This document shows positions 23,620 through 34,300 of a DNA stretch of 64,000 nucleotides, in pieces. The stretch comes from Gadus chalcogrammus (taxonomy: Eukaryota; Chordata; Actinopteri; Gadiformes; Gadidae): positions 12,190,838-12,254,837 of the forward strand of contig NC_079423.1 in NCBI RefSeq assembly GCF_026213295.1. Reading direction: 5' to 3'. Below the pieces are notes generated by a model, which did not search any database, was not told the DNA's origin, and saw nothing but the letters and a program-made list of their open reading frames with translations. Position 1 is the first letter of the stretch. Every line of letters starts with the position of its first letter. The position numbers and the translations under genes were made by a program.

Positions 23620-25221
23620 AGACACTTGCGCTTGCCTGTCTTTCAAAAGCTTCGACAGTTCTGGGGGCAGTGTGGCAACAGCCGCCAACAAGCTGCTCTC
23701 CACATTCATTCTGTTTCTCTGCTTGGTTTTGATGTGAGTCAGGGCTGAGAAGGTCACTTCACACATGTAAGTTGATCCAAAAGGCAATAGTTAATTTAAT
23801 GCACATTTCCCCAGCTCAGGATTTTCCTTTTCAACTTCACACCAAAACTCAGTCAGTGACTTTTCAGCATGTGCCATCTTTTGCACACGATCAAAGGACA
23901 AATCCACCAGGTTTTCCTGCAGTCTGGCAGGAAGGCTGCTGCTGCTCTCAGTCCCTCTGAAGGGGTTCCTCACCCAGTCCAGTTGCTCTGACTTTTCTTC
24001 GATGTCATGGAAGTCAGCATCAGCATCAGTGGCGGCAAGATGGGTAACAACGAGTGGAAAACAGCTCACATCTCCATTGTTGCATTTCTTCTCCCACAAG
24101 GTGACTTTATGTATGAATCAATTCACTTTGTCATACATGTTAAGTATGTGTGCGTCCTTGTCTTGAAGTGACAGGTTGAGTTCATTCAGCTTGGAGAAGA
24201 CATCGGCAAGATATGCAAGGCGTGCATTCCAGCCTGTGTTCTCAAAAACAACCGCAAGGGGGTGCAAGTGCTCTTTCAAGAAAGTAGACACCTCGATTCG
24301 AAGTTCGAAAAGCCTCCGTAGGGTTTTGCCGCGAGACAACCAGTGAATAAACGTCCGTGTGAAGCAGCAGCTGATCGTGCTTTGCCCCACCGTCTTGACA
24401 AAGACTCTGAAACAATCGGTGATTCATAGGCCGGGACTGAATGTAATTAAGCACCTTAACTGCGTCATCCATAACAGCACTTAACTCAGGGCTCACTCAG
24501 GGCTTCTTGCAAAGCAGAAAATGCTCAGTATGTCCGACTCTTCATTATAGCGCACAAAGGCCAAGAGCTGAGCCTCCCCACTCACATCCGTCATTTCATC
24601 TAACTGCAAAGCGAACAGACCTGCTCTGTTCATTTTATTGACCACCTGCTCAACAATATTAGTGGCCATATCATCGATCCGACAACAGACTGTGTTGTTT
24701 GGTAATGGAACGGTTTTCAGCGCATCTGCTGCTTCCTTGTCCAGCATAATTTCAACCAAAAGTATAGCGGCAGGGAGAATCAGATCTTCGGCAATTGAAT
24801 GTGTATTTTTTTACTTAGCCACAAGTAATGACACAGCATAGGAGGCCTCCAATGCTTTGCTTGACACATTTGCTGCTCTCTTTAGTGTAGTCTGACTTGA
24901 CTTGAATTCAGACATTTTTCGTTTGAAAAAGTTCTCGGTCTTACCTACATTTCCCGCGTGTTTGGTGCTCTGGTGACGCTGCAGATGGGCTGGTTTCATT
25001 TAATTATTTGACAGGACCTCACCGCAAAAAAAGCACTGAGGCTGAGGTGGATCAGACGATGTACAATTAAATCCATACAAAATGTATTTCTCGTTGTACT
25101 GCCGGTGTTTGGTAGTGGTCTCTTTATTAATGTTTTCACTTGGCTCCCATGTGCCCGCATCCGGGGCGACGGTAGCAGTAGCGGTAGCTGGACGTTTACT
25201 CCTGCCTAGCCATGCATCCAT
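23620..25221 (-). pseudogene. hAT transposase pseudogene, ZBED/SCAND3-like, several frameshifts
   Basis: It begins MDAWLGRSKRP at 25221 and has a BED-type finger (CFFCGEVLS ... HLQRHQSTKH). Later pieces are FFKRKMSEFKSS, IVEQVVNKMNRAGLFALQLD with EMTDVSGEAQLLAFVRY, MSPELSAVMDDAVKVLNYIQ, LRRLFELRIEVSTFLKEHLH, LAYLADVFSKLNELNLSLQD and, at the C-terminus, LTEFWCEVEKENPEL. The pieces fall in at least five frame segments, with breaks near 25000, 24800, 24490, 24390 and 24110. It is more decayed than the hAT transposase at 12568-14405, which belongs to a related group. Confidence 0.85.
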
Positions 25222-25345
25222 GTTTACAGTTGGTTTGCAGTTAACGTTGGTTAGCTAGCTTCGCGCGCAACCGCAGCAAGAACGTGAACCTTTTTTTTAA
25301 AGCGCAAACGTGAACAACAGACGTCTGATGCATAGCATAGGTCTG

Positions 25346-25396
25346 ATGTCGCCATTTTTCATGATGTGCATTGTAGTCACATCATGAAAAATGGCG
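25346..25396. repeat. Perfect 19-bp-stem hairpin
   Basis: CGCCATTTTTCATGATGTG and its exact complement flank a 9-base loop. It lies upstream of the transposase start inside the nested hAT and may be subterminal structure of that element. Confidence 0.85.
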
Positions 25397-26329
25397 TTGT
25401 TACAATCACTGAGGAAGAACTGTTAATTGCGGATGCGAAAATAGACTTATGGGCTTATTAAAATTCATAATTTAATTTTTGTAATTGTTGTAGGCTAATT
25501 TGTAATCTTTCTGCGTACCCCCTGCAATACTCACGCGTACCCCTAGGGGTCCGCGTACCCCCGGTTGGGAATCACAGTGCTAGAACTCCCACAAATTGTG
25601 CACACGCAGTGTCGTTGGAATATGTGGGGTTGACGTTCAGTCCGTTCTTCTTCATTAGTATGATCTGTGATTTGAATTTTGTGAACGGGAGTTCCTCTTT
25701 AGCGATGTTGTAGGCGGTGTTAAATTTGATGATCATTTCGTCATTCTCCGCCAAGGGATTGCTCTCATCAATCCTATTAAATGAGGTGGGGAGGGGCTGG
25801 GAGCTTCGTGTGATGCAGCGGTCCCTGCACGTCTTGTGCTTTTGGCTTTCATTGTGTAATTTTAATGACTGCACTCTGAACTGTGTAGATCAATTTACAA
25901 AATGTGTCCTGCCTGCAACGGACGGGCTACATGTCCTGCAGTACACACACACCATGGCTTGTCCCTCATATCGTAACCACGGGAACTGCACCAGCCATTG
26001 TTCTTGAAAACTACTTTTATTTTTTCTCCCCACTGCCCCCCGCCTTTTTCGCCAACTTGTCACTGTCGTCTTCAGAAGAAGAATCTGAAATTCTTGTCGC
26101 TATCTCTGCTAACCCTTCTCCATCACCACCAACAACAGCCTCATTTGTTTCCTCTGGCACATTTTTCTTCTTAAAAAAATCGACTATCGACCGCTTCATA
26201 TTGTATCTGCTTTGTTTACTTTTTTGAGCGTTCTGCGTGCGCAGCAAGACTGTGCACGTGTAGTGTGCAGACCATAGACTGTAAAAGGTGAAGACAGACA
26301 GGCAGGGGCCGTCCATTGTCCCTTCCGTG

Positions 26330-26503
26330 CACCGTGCGCCAAAAGTGCTGGTGGAGGCGGTGCTGCAAAACCAAGAGGAAATGACATAATCCATTAATGA
26401 CCTTAAGGAGCAACTGACCAACATGACCAATGTATTAATTCAAATCAATGAGTCTCTTGAACAGATTGTCTCTTGCGCAAATAAAATGGCAAATAATCCA
26501 TAA
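26330..26503 (+). pseudogene. C-terminal fragment of a Harbinger Myb/MADF-like accessory protein
   Basis: The frame reads KVLVEAVLQNQEEMT, stop, then INDLKEQLTNMTNVLIQINE and SLEQIVSCANKMANNP, stop. A coiled-coil-like C-terminal tail of this kind is usual in the DNA-binding protein encoded beside Harbinger transposases. Only the tail is left and it has one stop. Confidence 0.5.
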
Positions 26504-26587
26504 TCCGTTGACCAATTGCGCTTTTTTTCCACCTCCAATGCTGCAAAACACAAAATGAAAAATGTTATGTTTCTGTGCTAGATTTAC

Positions 26588-27745
26588 CTAAAATCTCTGT
26601 ATGATCCTCTGTCTCGTCTGAAGGCCAGCGGCATTAGGAGGTGGTAGGGGCACTGCGTCAGGCATAGGACCGTCTGGTCTGGGGAGTTCCTGCAGAGGGA
26701 CCCCCTGTCTGATGGCTAAATTGTGTAGCACACAGCAAGCTATGATGATCCTTCACACCTTTTCAGGCAGATACTGCAGTGTCCCCCCCTTGCTGGAAAG
26801 GCACAGCCATCGCCCTTTCAGCAGGCCTATTTCACGCTCAACGGTGCCCCTCGTGCGCGCATGGGCCCGGTTATACTTCCTGCTGGGTCCTCGGGTTGGT
26901 TAAGGGGGTCATTAGCCATGGCTTCAGCGGGTAACCTTGATCACCTAATGATGATACATTTTTAAACAACTGTACACAACCCAGCAATAGTATTTTAAAC
27001 ATGTTGTAGCCTAATACTCACCAATGAGCCAGCCATCTTCCACAGCGCCTTCTTGGAGACTCACACCAACAGAGCTGTTCTGCATGATGAATGAGTCGTG
27101 TGTTCCTCCAGGCCACCGCGCAACAACGTTTAACAAGGATAGATTTGCATCACAAACGATTTGCACCTTGACAGAATGAAACCCCTTTCTGTTAACATAG
27201 TTAAATTCGTTAGTTGACAGTGCTTTTGTGGCTATGTGGGTGCAATCTATGGCTCCAATTATGTTTGGGAATCCGGCGATGGCGTGAAAGCCCCGTTTGA
27301 TTTCGGCTTGTTGGGGATCTCTGTAAGGGAACTGGATGTAGTTTGGGCCCAGGGAAATAATTGCGTCCAACACCGCCGGCATGGTTCTACTCATCGATGG
27401 GTGAGAAGTGCCGGATATGTCTCCAACCTCACGCTGAAATGTGCCGGTAGCTAAAAATCCCAGGGTGGAAAGGAGTTGGATATGCACAGGGATTGCGTTT
27501 GTGAGTCTCGTGTCTCGAGCCAACATTGGCCCTAAATCACGACACAAATCCAGCAGTACATTCTTTGGGAAGTGGTACCTACTAAGAATCCACTCTGTGC
27601 TCTCTCCAAGCAGATCAGTACAATCTTTGAAGACGCGCTCCCTGTGGAGCGCATGGTTTGCCAAGTCTTCCAATAACGCAAGATAAGCCATTGCACTAGA
27701 TTTCAAACATTTCTCACAGCTGTCTTTTATAGGGTTTGACACCAA
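26588..27745 (-). pseudogene. HARBI1-like PIF/Harbinger transposase, two exons, 3' exon damaged
   Basis: Exon 1 (27745-27022) is fully open for 241 codons. It contains the conserved N-terminal region (LLGESTEWILSRYHFPKNVL), a helix-turn-helix-like part (LGFLATGTFQREVGDISGTS), the first catalytic Asp in IIGAIDCTHI and the second in ARWPGGTHDS. A GTGAGT donor follows. Exon 2 (26944-26588) starts after TTAG with DQGYPLKPWLMTPL, as in HARBI1-family proteins. The third catalytic residue lies in RGTVEREIGLLKGRW, reachable only after a frameshift near 26870-26890, and a TGA follows at about 26755. Exon 1 is pristine and exon 2 has at least two lesions. The cellular HARBI1 gene is a domesticated relative, but the accessory remnant and terminus here mark this as a transposon. 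Confidence 0.87.
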
Positions 27746-28042
27746 TTAGGTAATTTTTCTGTTTAAAATTAGACAAAGGAGTAATTGAATGTTTTCTAAT
27801 TAAAGTAAACATGGCACATATGTGGATGTCGATTGCTTAATGCAGACGTTAACACTCTTAAATGCTTTGCTTTGCACTTGTAACATCGCTATTCTACCAC
27901 TAGATTCTGTTCGTACATTTTGGTAAATTCCATACTTTGCGTGGCAATGATCCTACGCCCTCCTTACGCACAAATCTGTGCGTAAGTACGGTTGATCAAT
28001 GAGGCCCCAGGCTTTGATAACAGGCTTTGAGAGGCTACCTGT

Positions 28043-28306
28043 TCGGATCAGCTTAGCTCAGGAGGTAGAGCAGTTGTATTGTAATAGGTTGCTAGTTCGA
28101 TCCCCAGCTCCTCCTAGCTGAGTGTTGACGTGTCCCGGAGCAAGACACTTAACCCTAACTGCTCCCGACGAGCTGGCGGTCGTCGGGAGCAGAGCTGGCG
28201 GACGAGCAACCTTGCATGGTTGACTCTGCCGTCGGTGTGTCAATGTGTGTATTATCCGATGTAAGTCGCTTTGGATAAAATGCCCTAATTGTAATGGAAA
28301 ATTGTA
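28043..28306 (+). mobile_element. tRNA-derived SINE with L2-like tail
   Basis: An A-box-like TTAGCTCAGGAGGTAGAGCA (28053-28072) and a B-box GGTTGCTAGTTCGATCC (28087-28103) mark a pol III tRNA-derived head. The body contains GTGTTGACGTGTCCCGGAGC. The tail GTAAGTCGCTTTGGATAAAA then TGCCCTAATTG matches the L2 LINE 3' end, the usual mobilising partner. The tail lacks the AGTGTCTGCTA segment present in the L2 copy at 11490. Confidence 0.88.
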
Positions 28307-28380
28307 CCTGTTAAAGTGCAACACAAGCTACCTGTAAAAGTGCAAAGAGAGCAGTGAGTCTTCTCGTTCCCGTCCTTAGG

Positions 28381-31300
28381 TCATTGTTTATTCAGGACAT
28401 GGTTCTCAGCAGCTGGTTGAGGTCCCTGCCGACGCTCGGGGGCTGGGAGGCGGCGCCCCATCTGATGGTGGAGGGCTCGGCACAGGCTGGTGGTCGCCCG
28501 ATGCACGCTGCCACTGGACAGGCCCAGCAGGCCCCACAGCAGGGGCAGTGCCTTCTGCTCCACCAGCTGGGGCCGGCGGGGGTACAGCTCCATCACCAGC
28601 TCTGGGGGAGGAGGAGGAGACGGCGGGAAAAGGGGAGGGGAGGAGAGGAGACAGAGGAAGAGAAGGAGAAGGAAGAGACAAAATAATGGGAGACAGGAGG
28701 AGACAGAGGAGAGGAGGCGGCAGAGCAGGGCGGATCAGATGCCTCTTGATTGGCCACACAATGGTATACGTATATTTGGTGCTGATCATTGCAAAAAACA
28801 AAACAAAGAAACATTTTAGCCATTAACAAACCTGCAACCTTCTCGATCAGATCCACCTTTGCTTGGCCGCTAAGAACCCGTGCCTTGAAGCAGAACGGCT
28901 CCAGGAGGAGGCTGTTGTCTGGAGAGGGGCAAGGGAAGAACACATGAGTTACAAGGACAACGCCGTGGTCAGACCGGACCGTGTTCTGGACAGCTCCCCA
29001 CCGGGCCCTCACCGAGGTTCAGCACCAGCTCGCAGAGGGCCCTTGTGGCGGCCGAGTACACAGCGCGGTTCTTGGAGTTGAGGTGGTTGTCCACGATGGC
29101 GGGCACCAGGTGGTTGAGCACCCCGGACAGGTTGTCCTTCAGCAGGCGCACCATCCCCTGCAGGGCCTCCAGGGCGTACAGGTTCACCTTACGGTTGGAC
29201 TCCAGCAGGCGGTCTCTGAAGAGGTCAAACACCTGGGGGAGCGGGGAGAAACGGGGAACAGGTGAACAAAAAGGGGACAGGAGGGAGTCCAACCAGGAGA
29301 GGGGATAAGGGCGAGTGTGAAGTAGTGGGTGTTACGAGCGGTGGGGGGTTTTACGGACCGGGAACAGGCTGCGGATGACCATGCTGGGGTTGTGCTGGCA
29401 GTCGGCCACCAGCTGGTCGAGGCCTTTGATGCGCTCCCTGAAGTCCTTGGACTCCAGCAGAGCGGTGAGCTGCCTGATGTACTCAGCCTTGTCTTCGATG
29501 ATGGGCCCCTGAGGTTTGGAGCTGTACTTGCTGTTGGGCTCCCTGGAGGGTACCACAAAATATAACTGCATACATACTTACTACATATATATATATGATC
29601 TTGGAAATAAGATAAAAGATATTCTTAAAGTTTGCTTCAAGTTGAGAAAACTAACAAATGCATAATTAATATAGGAGAGACATTGCAAACAAAAGCCATC
29701 ATGTGTGTTCTGGAACACGACCCCGAGAGAGGAGCTGACCTCCCATTGTGTCTGGGAGGAGTCTCACCTGGGGGTGGTGGTGGCGGTGTTGGTGGGGGTG
29801 GCAGTGGTGGTGGTGGGGCTGGGGGATATGGTCGGTTTGGGTAGCTTCCTTTGGAGCGTCGAGGCCCTGGCGGTGCCACTGCCGGGAAGCGAGGCTGGGG
29901 TCTGGGGCGTCTCACCCAGACCCTGACCCTGAACCTGACCCTGACACAACAAACACAACAACAACAACGTTCACAAGACCCGTCACCAAGCGGTAGGGTG
30001 GGGCGAGAGGGCGGGGCCTTCCGTACCTTTGCTTTGAGTCCGCTGACCGCCTTGCGGGCAGCGGAAAGGTCCTTGGTGGGGATATTCTTCTCCAGCAGGC
30101 TATCAAAGTCCCGGTGGGAGGACAGGAACAGCAACATCCGATGGCCAAAGGACCTGAAGGGGGAGGAGTGAGACCGGTACGTCACCGAGCCGTTGGACAC
30201 ACGCCAAAGCCTTCAGCCAACACAGGAAGCCACCGGGGGCTCTACGTGCCTGGGTTCCGGGGAGGAGTCCAGGGCCAGCTTGACCACGGCCGGGAGGATT
30301 TTGTCCGTCACGTACTTCCCTCCGGACAGCAGGCGGGCCACGCCCACCCTCTCCAGCAGGTCGGCCAGGTGCTGGGCGGCGCACTTCCTCACCGCCGCGC
30401 TCAGGTGGCTGCAGACACACACAGGCTCAACATGAAGGACGCACACAAAGAGAGACAAACCACAGAAGTACACAACGGATGGAGATAAGGAAATATCGGC
30501 TAGACCTCTGGAGTATCCTACCTACCAGTCCAAAGCAGATTAAGGATGTTAGAAACGTTTCCTTTGACACTCAAGTCCTGTTTAAATGTCTATTTTTTCT
30601 GTTGTGCGTTTGCATCTGCCGCTGATTCTTTGTACTTTATATAAATCACAGATTGGATCTTGCAATACTGTTACTGTGGTAGATATACTAGAAAACATAA
30701 CAAGGCGCAATACAGTGTGTTTGTGTCTGCGTTGTGCGTGTGCATGCAGCCCCCTGACCTCAAACCCCCGTCCAGGAAGGCGTTGATGCAGCGTGCCGGC
30801 GTGCAGTGCCGCACCATGTGGCCCAGCGCTGTGTCCACTTCCTCCCGGATGAAGGCGTTGCTCTCGGCCGCCTTGTGCAGCAGCGCCCTGGCCGTGGTGT
30901 CCAACTCCTTGTCCATGGCCCGCTGCAGGTGGCAGTACAGGACGCCCAGCGTGCACACGGCTATGCGGGAGACGCCCGAACGCAGGTTCTTCACCTGAGA
31001 ACCGGACACACGCGTGGTAGACACCACTCTCACTCTGGAAAGGTTCATTGAGAAAGCGCTATATGAATGAAGGCGTTACATTATAGTACGTTTCACACTC
31101 CTCGCTTCATTCAAGGCTGTGTTTTGCTAACATTGTTCATGTCGAATCAACCACTCGTTCTATGGTGTAGAATTGATGGGGATTTTTTAAAACAGCAAGG
31201 TATATAGACTAAGCTGTAGACAGGATTGAGTTAGTTTTACACTTGCAGACAGTGACGGACTGTCCACATCCAGCCGCCCGCCCACTCACACGCCCATCCA

Positions 31301-34300
31301 CAGTGACAGACGCTGGTCTCCATGTTACGTGGTAGAGAGAGAGAGAGCACCAGGGAGCAGGCCCAGAGAGGGGGAGCTACCTCTTGAACGAGGGCGAGGC
31401 AGACGTCGCGGAGCCTGGGGAGCAGCGTGTCCACGTGGTTCTGGGCCAGACTGCGCAGCACCGTGAGCCCTTCCATCTTCTCCTGCCTGGGTTCAGAACC
31501 ACAGCAGGTCACTCAAATGAAACACAAGTTCGGATTGCTTCGACTAATTCTGTGTGTGTGTGTGTGTGTGGGGGGGAAAATTGTGAGTGTGCGTGGTGTG
31601 TGTGTGTGTGTGTGTGTCTCACCAGTTCTCTGAGCTGATGAGAGTGAGGCTCTGTGTCATGGCCAGCTCAGGTTTGGGGAAGGGGTGGGGCCCGGGTGGG
31701 TCTCGCTGGGGGCCGCTGAGGGAGCCCTGGGCCGGCTCATCTGCACACACACAAGTTTGAAAAATAAACGCCGGTCTCAATTAGACGCCGGCGCCTTGCC
31801 AGGGTCGCGTGACAACATCACAGACGTATTTTAGAGCATTACCAACTTTCGCCAATAGATGGCATCAGTTCACCAAAAGGAAAATCCAAAGGAATTAAAG
31901 GCCTGTTCCATATGGACGCCTGTCCCAAACACAAGCCGCTTGAGTTCAGGGATTGAAACAAATAAAAGCCTGGGCTAATAATTAAAGTTTTATGGTATGC
32001 AGGCTCAATCCTATAAAAAAAGAAGAGTTACTTTGGATTGATTTATTTGTGTAAGAGATGCCATTCTTACCTCTGCTATCCAACAGCTTCTCCTCCAGCT
32101 CGGGCTCAGCGGTCAGCCTCTGGTCAGGGAAACAGCGGCCCCCGTTCTTCTGCCGCTTCCCAGAGGGCCCGGCCTCTTCCCCTGCCTGGTGGGGGGGCGG
32201 GCCCCGGAGCTTCTCCCGGGGGATCCTGCCGTTCCTCAGACGCTCCTGCACAGGGGGAAACGGGCTGAACGCGTACTTACCTCTGCCCGCCACGCCTTCA
32301 GGAACGTCAGAGGCCGGCGGGCTGCCTGGGGGCTGGGACCTCTGGCCGTTGGCGAACTGGGAGCGCTCCGTCCCAGAGAGGTCCGCCTCGGCGCCTCCGA
32401 GCGCCCGGCGGCGGGCGGAGGCAGCGGCGTTCCGGGACGAGGGGGCGGAGCTCAGCGGGGCGTCCCGCAGATCCACTGTGAAGGACACTGTTTAAAAGTA
32501 CACGTTAAGCATACTTTAAAGCAACAAATATACTTGGAATAACTTTTGTATGCTTCAATTATATTTGTACTACAATAAAGTGTACTACTTGTTCACCTGG
32601 GGGTCTATGTGGGGGCTTGGCCTCAGTAGGGCGGAGGACGATCCTGTCGTTGGCGCCAGCGGCTGGGGCAGCCAACCGGGGCAGCCTAGCCCCACGAGGG
32701 TGGTCAGGGTCAGCCACTTCTAATGAGGGGAAATGAAGTACACTTTAATAAAACATAGTACAAGTACACAATGACCACGTATTTGCAATTTTTCTAACTG
32801 TACGTCCACACCAGAAGCGAATTGAGCTACCAAATCGCCGGAAGTCATTCACTTTCTATGGGCAAGAGCGACCAAAGCGACCAACGCTACCAGCGGCCAA
32901 AGTTGAGCGACCAGAGCGTCCAAAAAAAGTTTACAACTTTTTAACTTTATGCAAATGACTATGATGTTCCTTTGTTCCTACCTACCTTTATTCACTCACT
33001 GAACAAAATGTCGGCTGAAGTATTAATCGCGGCTGTAACTGGGCACCCGGTGTTGTACGACCCAACCCTTTTTCAGTTCAGAGATCGAAACGCCATAGTG
33101 GTTTGGATACCAAGTGATGATAAGCGGGAGTATTTATACATCTAGAACGTTCGTTTTTAAGCAGGAATCATTTTCATTTGCTCTCCATGCCACCAATCTA
33201 ACCAACCAATCGCGTGTAGCATGCTTTAAACAAAACCAAAAAAGTTTTTGAAATCGTCACATAAACAAACTAATCGACAAGACATATCTGGTGGACAAGG
33301 GATATATCTATTTTCTTTTATCCCTCTATTCCCCACTATTCACGGAGCCTGAGGTGAATAATTGTTAATTAAATAGTCAAGATAGATAGATAGCCTAGTC
33401 AAGTCTTTATTAATACCAAACGACACAAATCGTCGGGAATCCATTTAGGTGGTTCGGCCCACACAGGACAGTAGCCTACAAGACCACACAGAACAAGTCT
33501 GACTGGACATACACACAATACATCACATTAAAACTAGACACGCGTTGATAGATAGATAGACAGATAGGCCTAGATAGATAGATATGTTCCATTATTTGCC
33601 TTGCGGAGCCAACCAGTCCTGTGCACGTATGCAAATTAGCCATGTGCGCCAATGTCTATTTGTTTTGAGTGTGACGAATGAGTGCAGATCATGATTTGCA
33701 GATGCAGATCAGTGAAACATATTTTAACTAGCCTACTACAGCACGCAGGGTTTTTTGTTCTCGGTTGTAATTAGTAGGGTTGTGAACGATAAACCGATGC
33801 GACCGGATATTCGGTTTAACAAGTGAGAGATACGGCTGCATCGGTAGCAGCCTCCTTAATCGATAGGAATCAGCTGTGAATATCTAGATTAATCGGTTGT
33901 AGAGTCATGGATCGGGTATCGCGACACTTAGAATCGGTTGTCGGCTTCACACACTTACAGTTTGCGTCAGCGACAGCGTCTCTAAAACAACGCGAGAGCT
34001 GAAGCTGCCCGTGAATGAGTGACAAGTGACAAGAAGGAAAATGGAGGGGGTTAAGGCGGTCAGCGGTGATAATGATGAAAAGATTTTCAATGCACCGGGG
34101 AAACAAAAATCCAAAGTGTGGACTGTTTTTGGGTTTTACAAGAAGGAAGGGAAGCTCGACAGAAGCCGTGCTGTTTGTAAGCTGTGTAGAGCATCCTTAA
34201 CGTACACCGGCAGCACTACAAATCTCGACCAGCATGCTAGGAGGAGACACGGTCAGGAATACATCGGGGAGACCCGCACCAACGAGCAGGAGCACACTGC

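Larger units (their letters stand above)
23421..25576 (-). mobile_element. Second hAT (Charlie-like) nested in the first hAT gene
   Basis: The right end is GGTTGGGAATCACAG (25562-25576). The left end keeps only TTCCCAACC at about 23424, so it is slightly eroded. Flanking sequence TGCTA is shared by both sides (23416-23420, 25577-25581), within an 8-bp window agreeing at six positions. Removing it rejoins the host frame (... FVGV / ADTLKGK). Confidence 0.75.
22049..26199 (-). pseudogene. hAT-like transposase / ZNF862-type gene, broken and interrupted
   Basis: This reads as a TTF-zinc-finger hAT-like protein of the ZNF862 type. It starts at an ATG at 26199 (MKRSIVDFFKKK, then an acidic SSSEDDSD stretch). 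A frameshift near 26015 leads into WLVQFPWLRY ... CVYCRTCSPS, which fits a TTF-type zinc finger. Next comes 25874-25590 (LKLHNESQKHKTCRDRCITR, PLAENDEMI, FKSQIILMKKNGLNV). The frame stops at a nested hAT and resumes at 23420-23220 with PYLSFMLDGSTDKSTKECEI. It then continues near 23000-22840 with VAMGADGAAVNLGHRGGV, a catalytic-core DGA motif. The pieces near 22630-22760 and 22049-22459 are less certain. Introns and decay cannot be separated by eye. Domesticated gene or transposon are both possible; the breaks favour a dead transposon. Confidence 0.7.
26330..28008 (-). mobile_element. PIF/Harbinger element with transposase and accessory-protein remnant
   Basis: The right end (27962-28008) has GGGGCCTCATTGATCAACCG on the minus strand, followed by a perfect CTTACGCACA ... 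TGTGCGTAAG hairpin, as in fish Harbinger termini. The left end is not seen. Two genes converge inside: the transposase on the minus strand and a plus-strand fragment at 26330-26503. Confidence 0.75.

Noticed and set aside
28406..28826. Overlapping frames on both strands around the last TOGARAM exon
   Set aside because: Only the minus-strand frame continues conserved TOG sequence across splice sites; the others are shadows in GC-rich purine-biased DNA.
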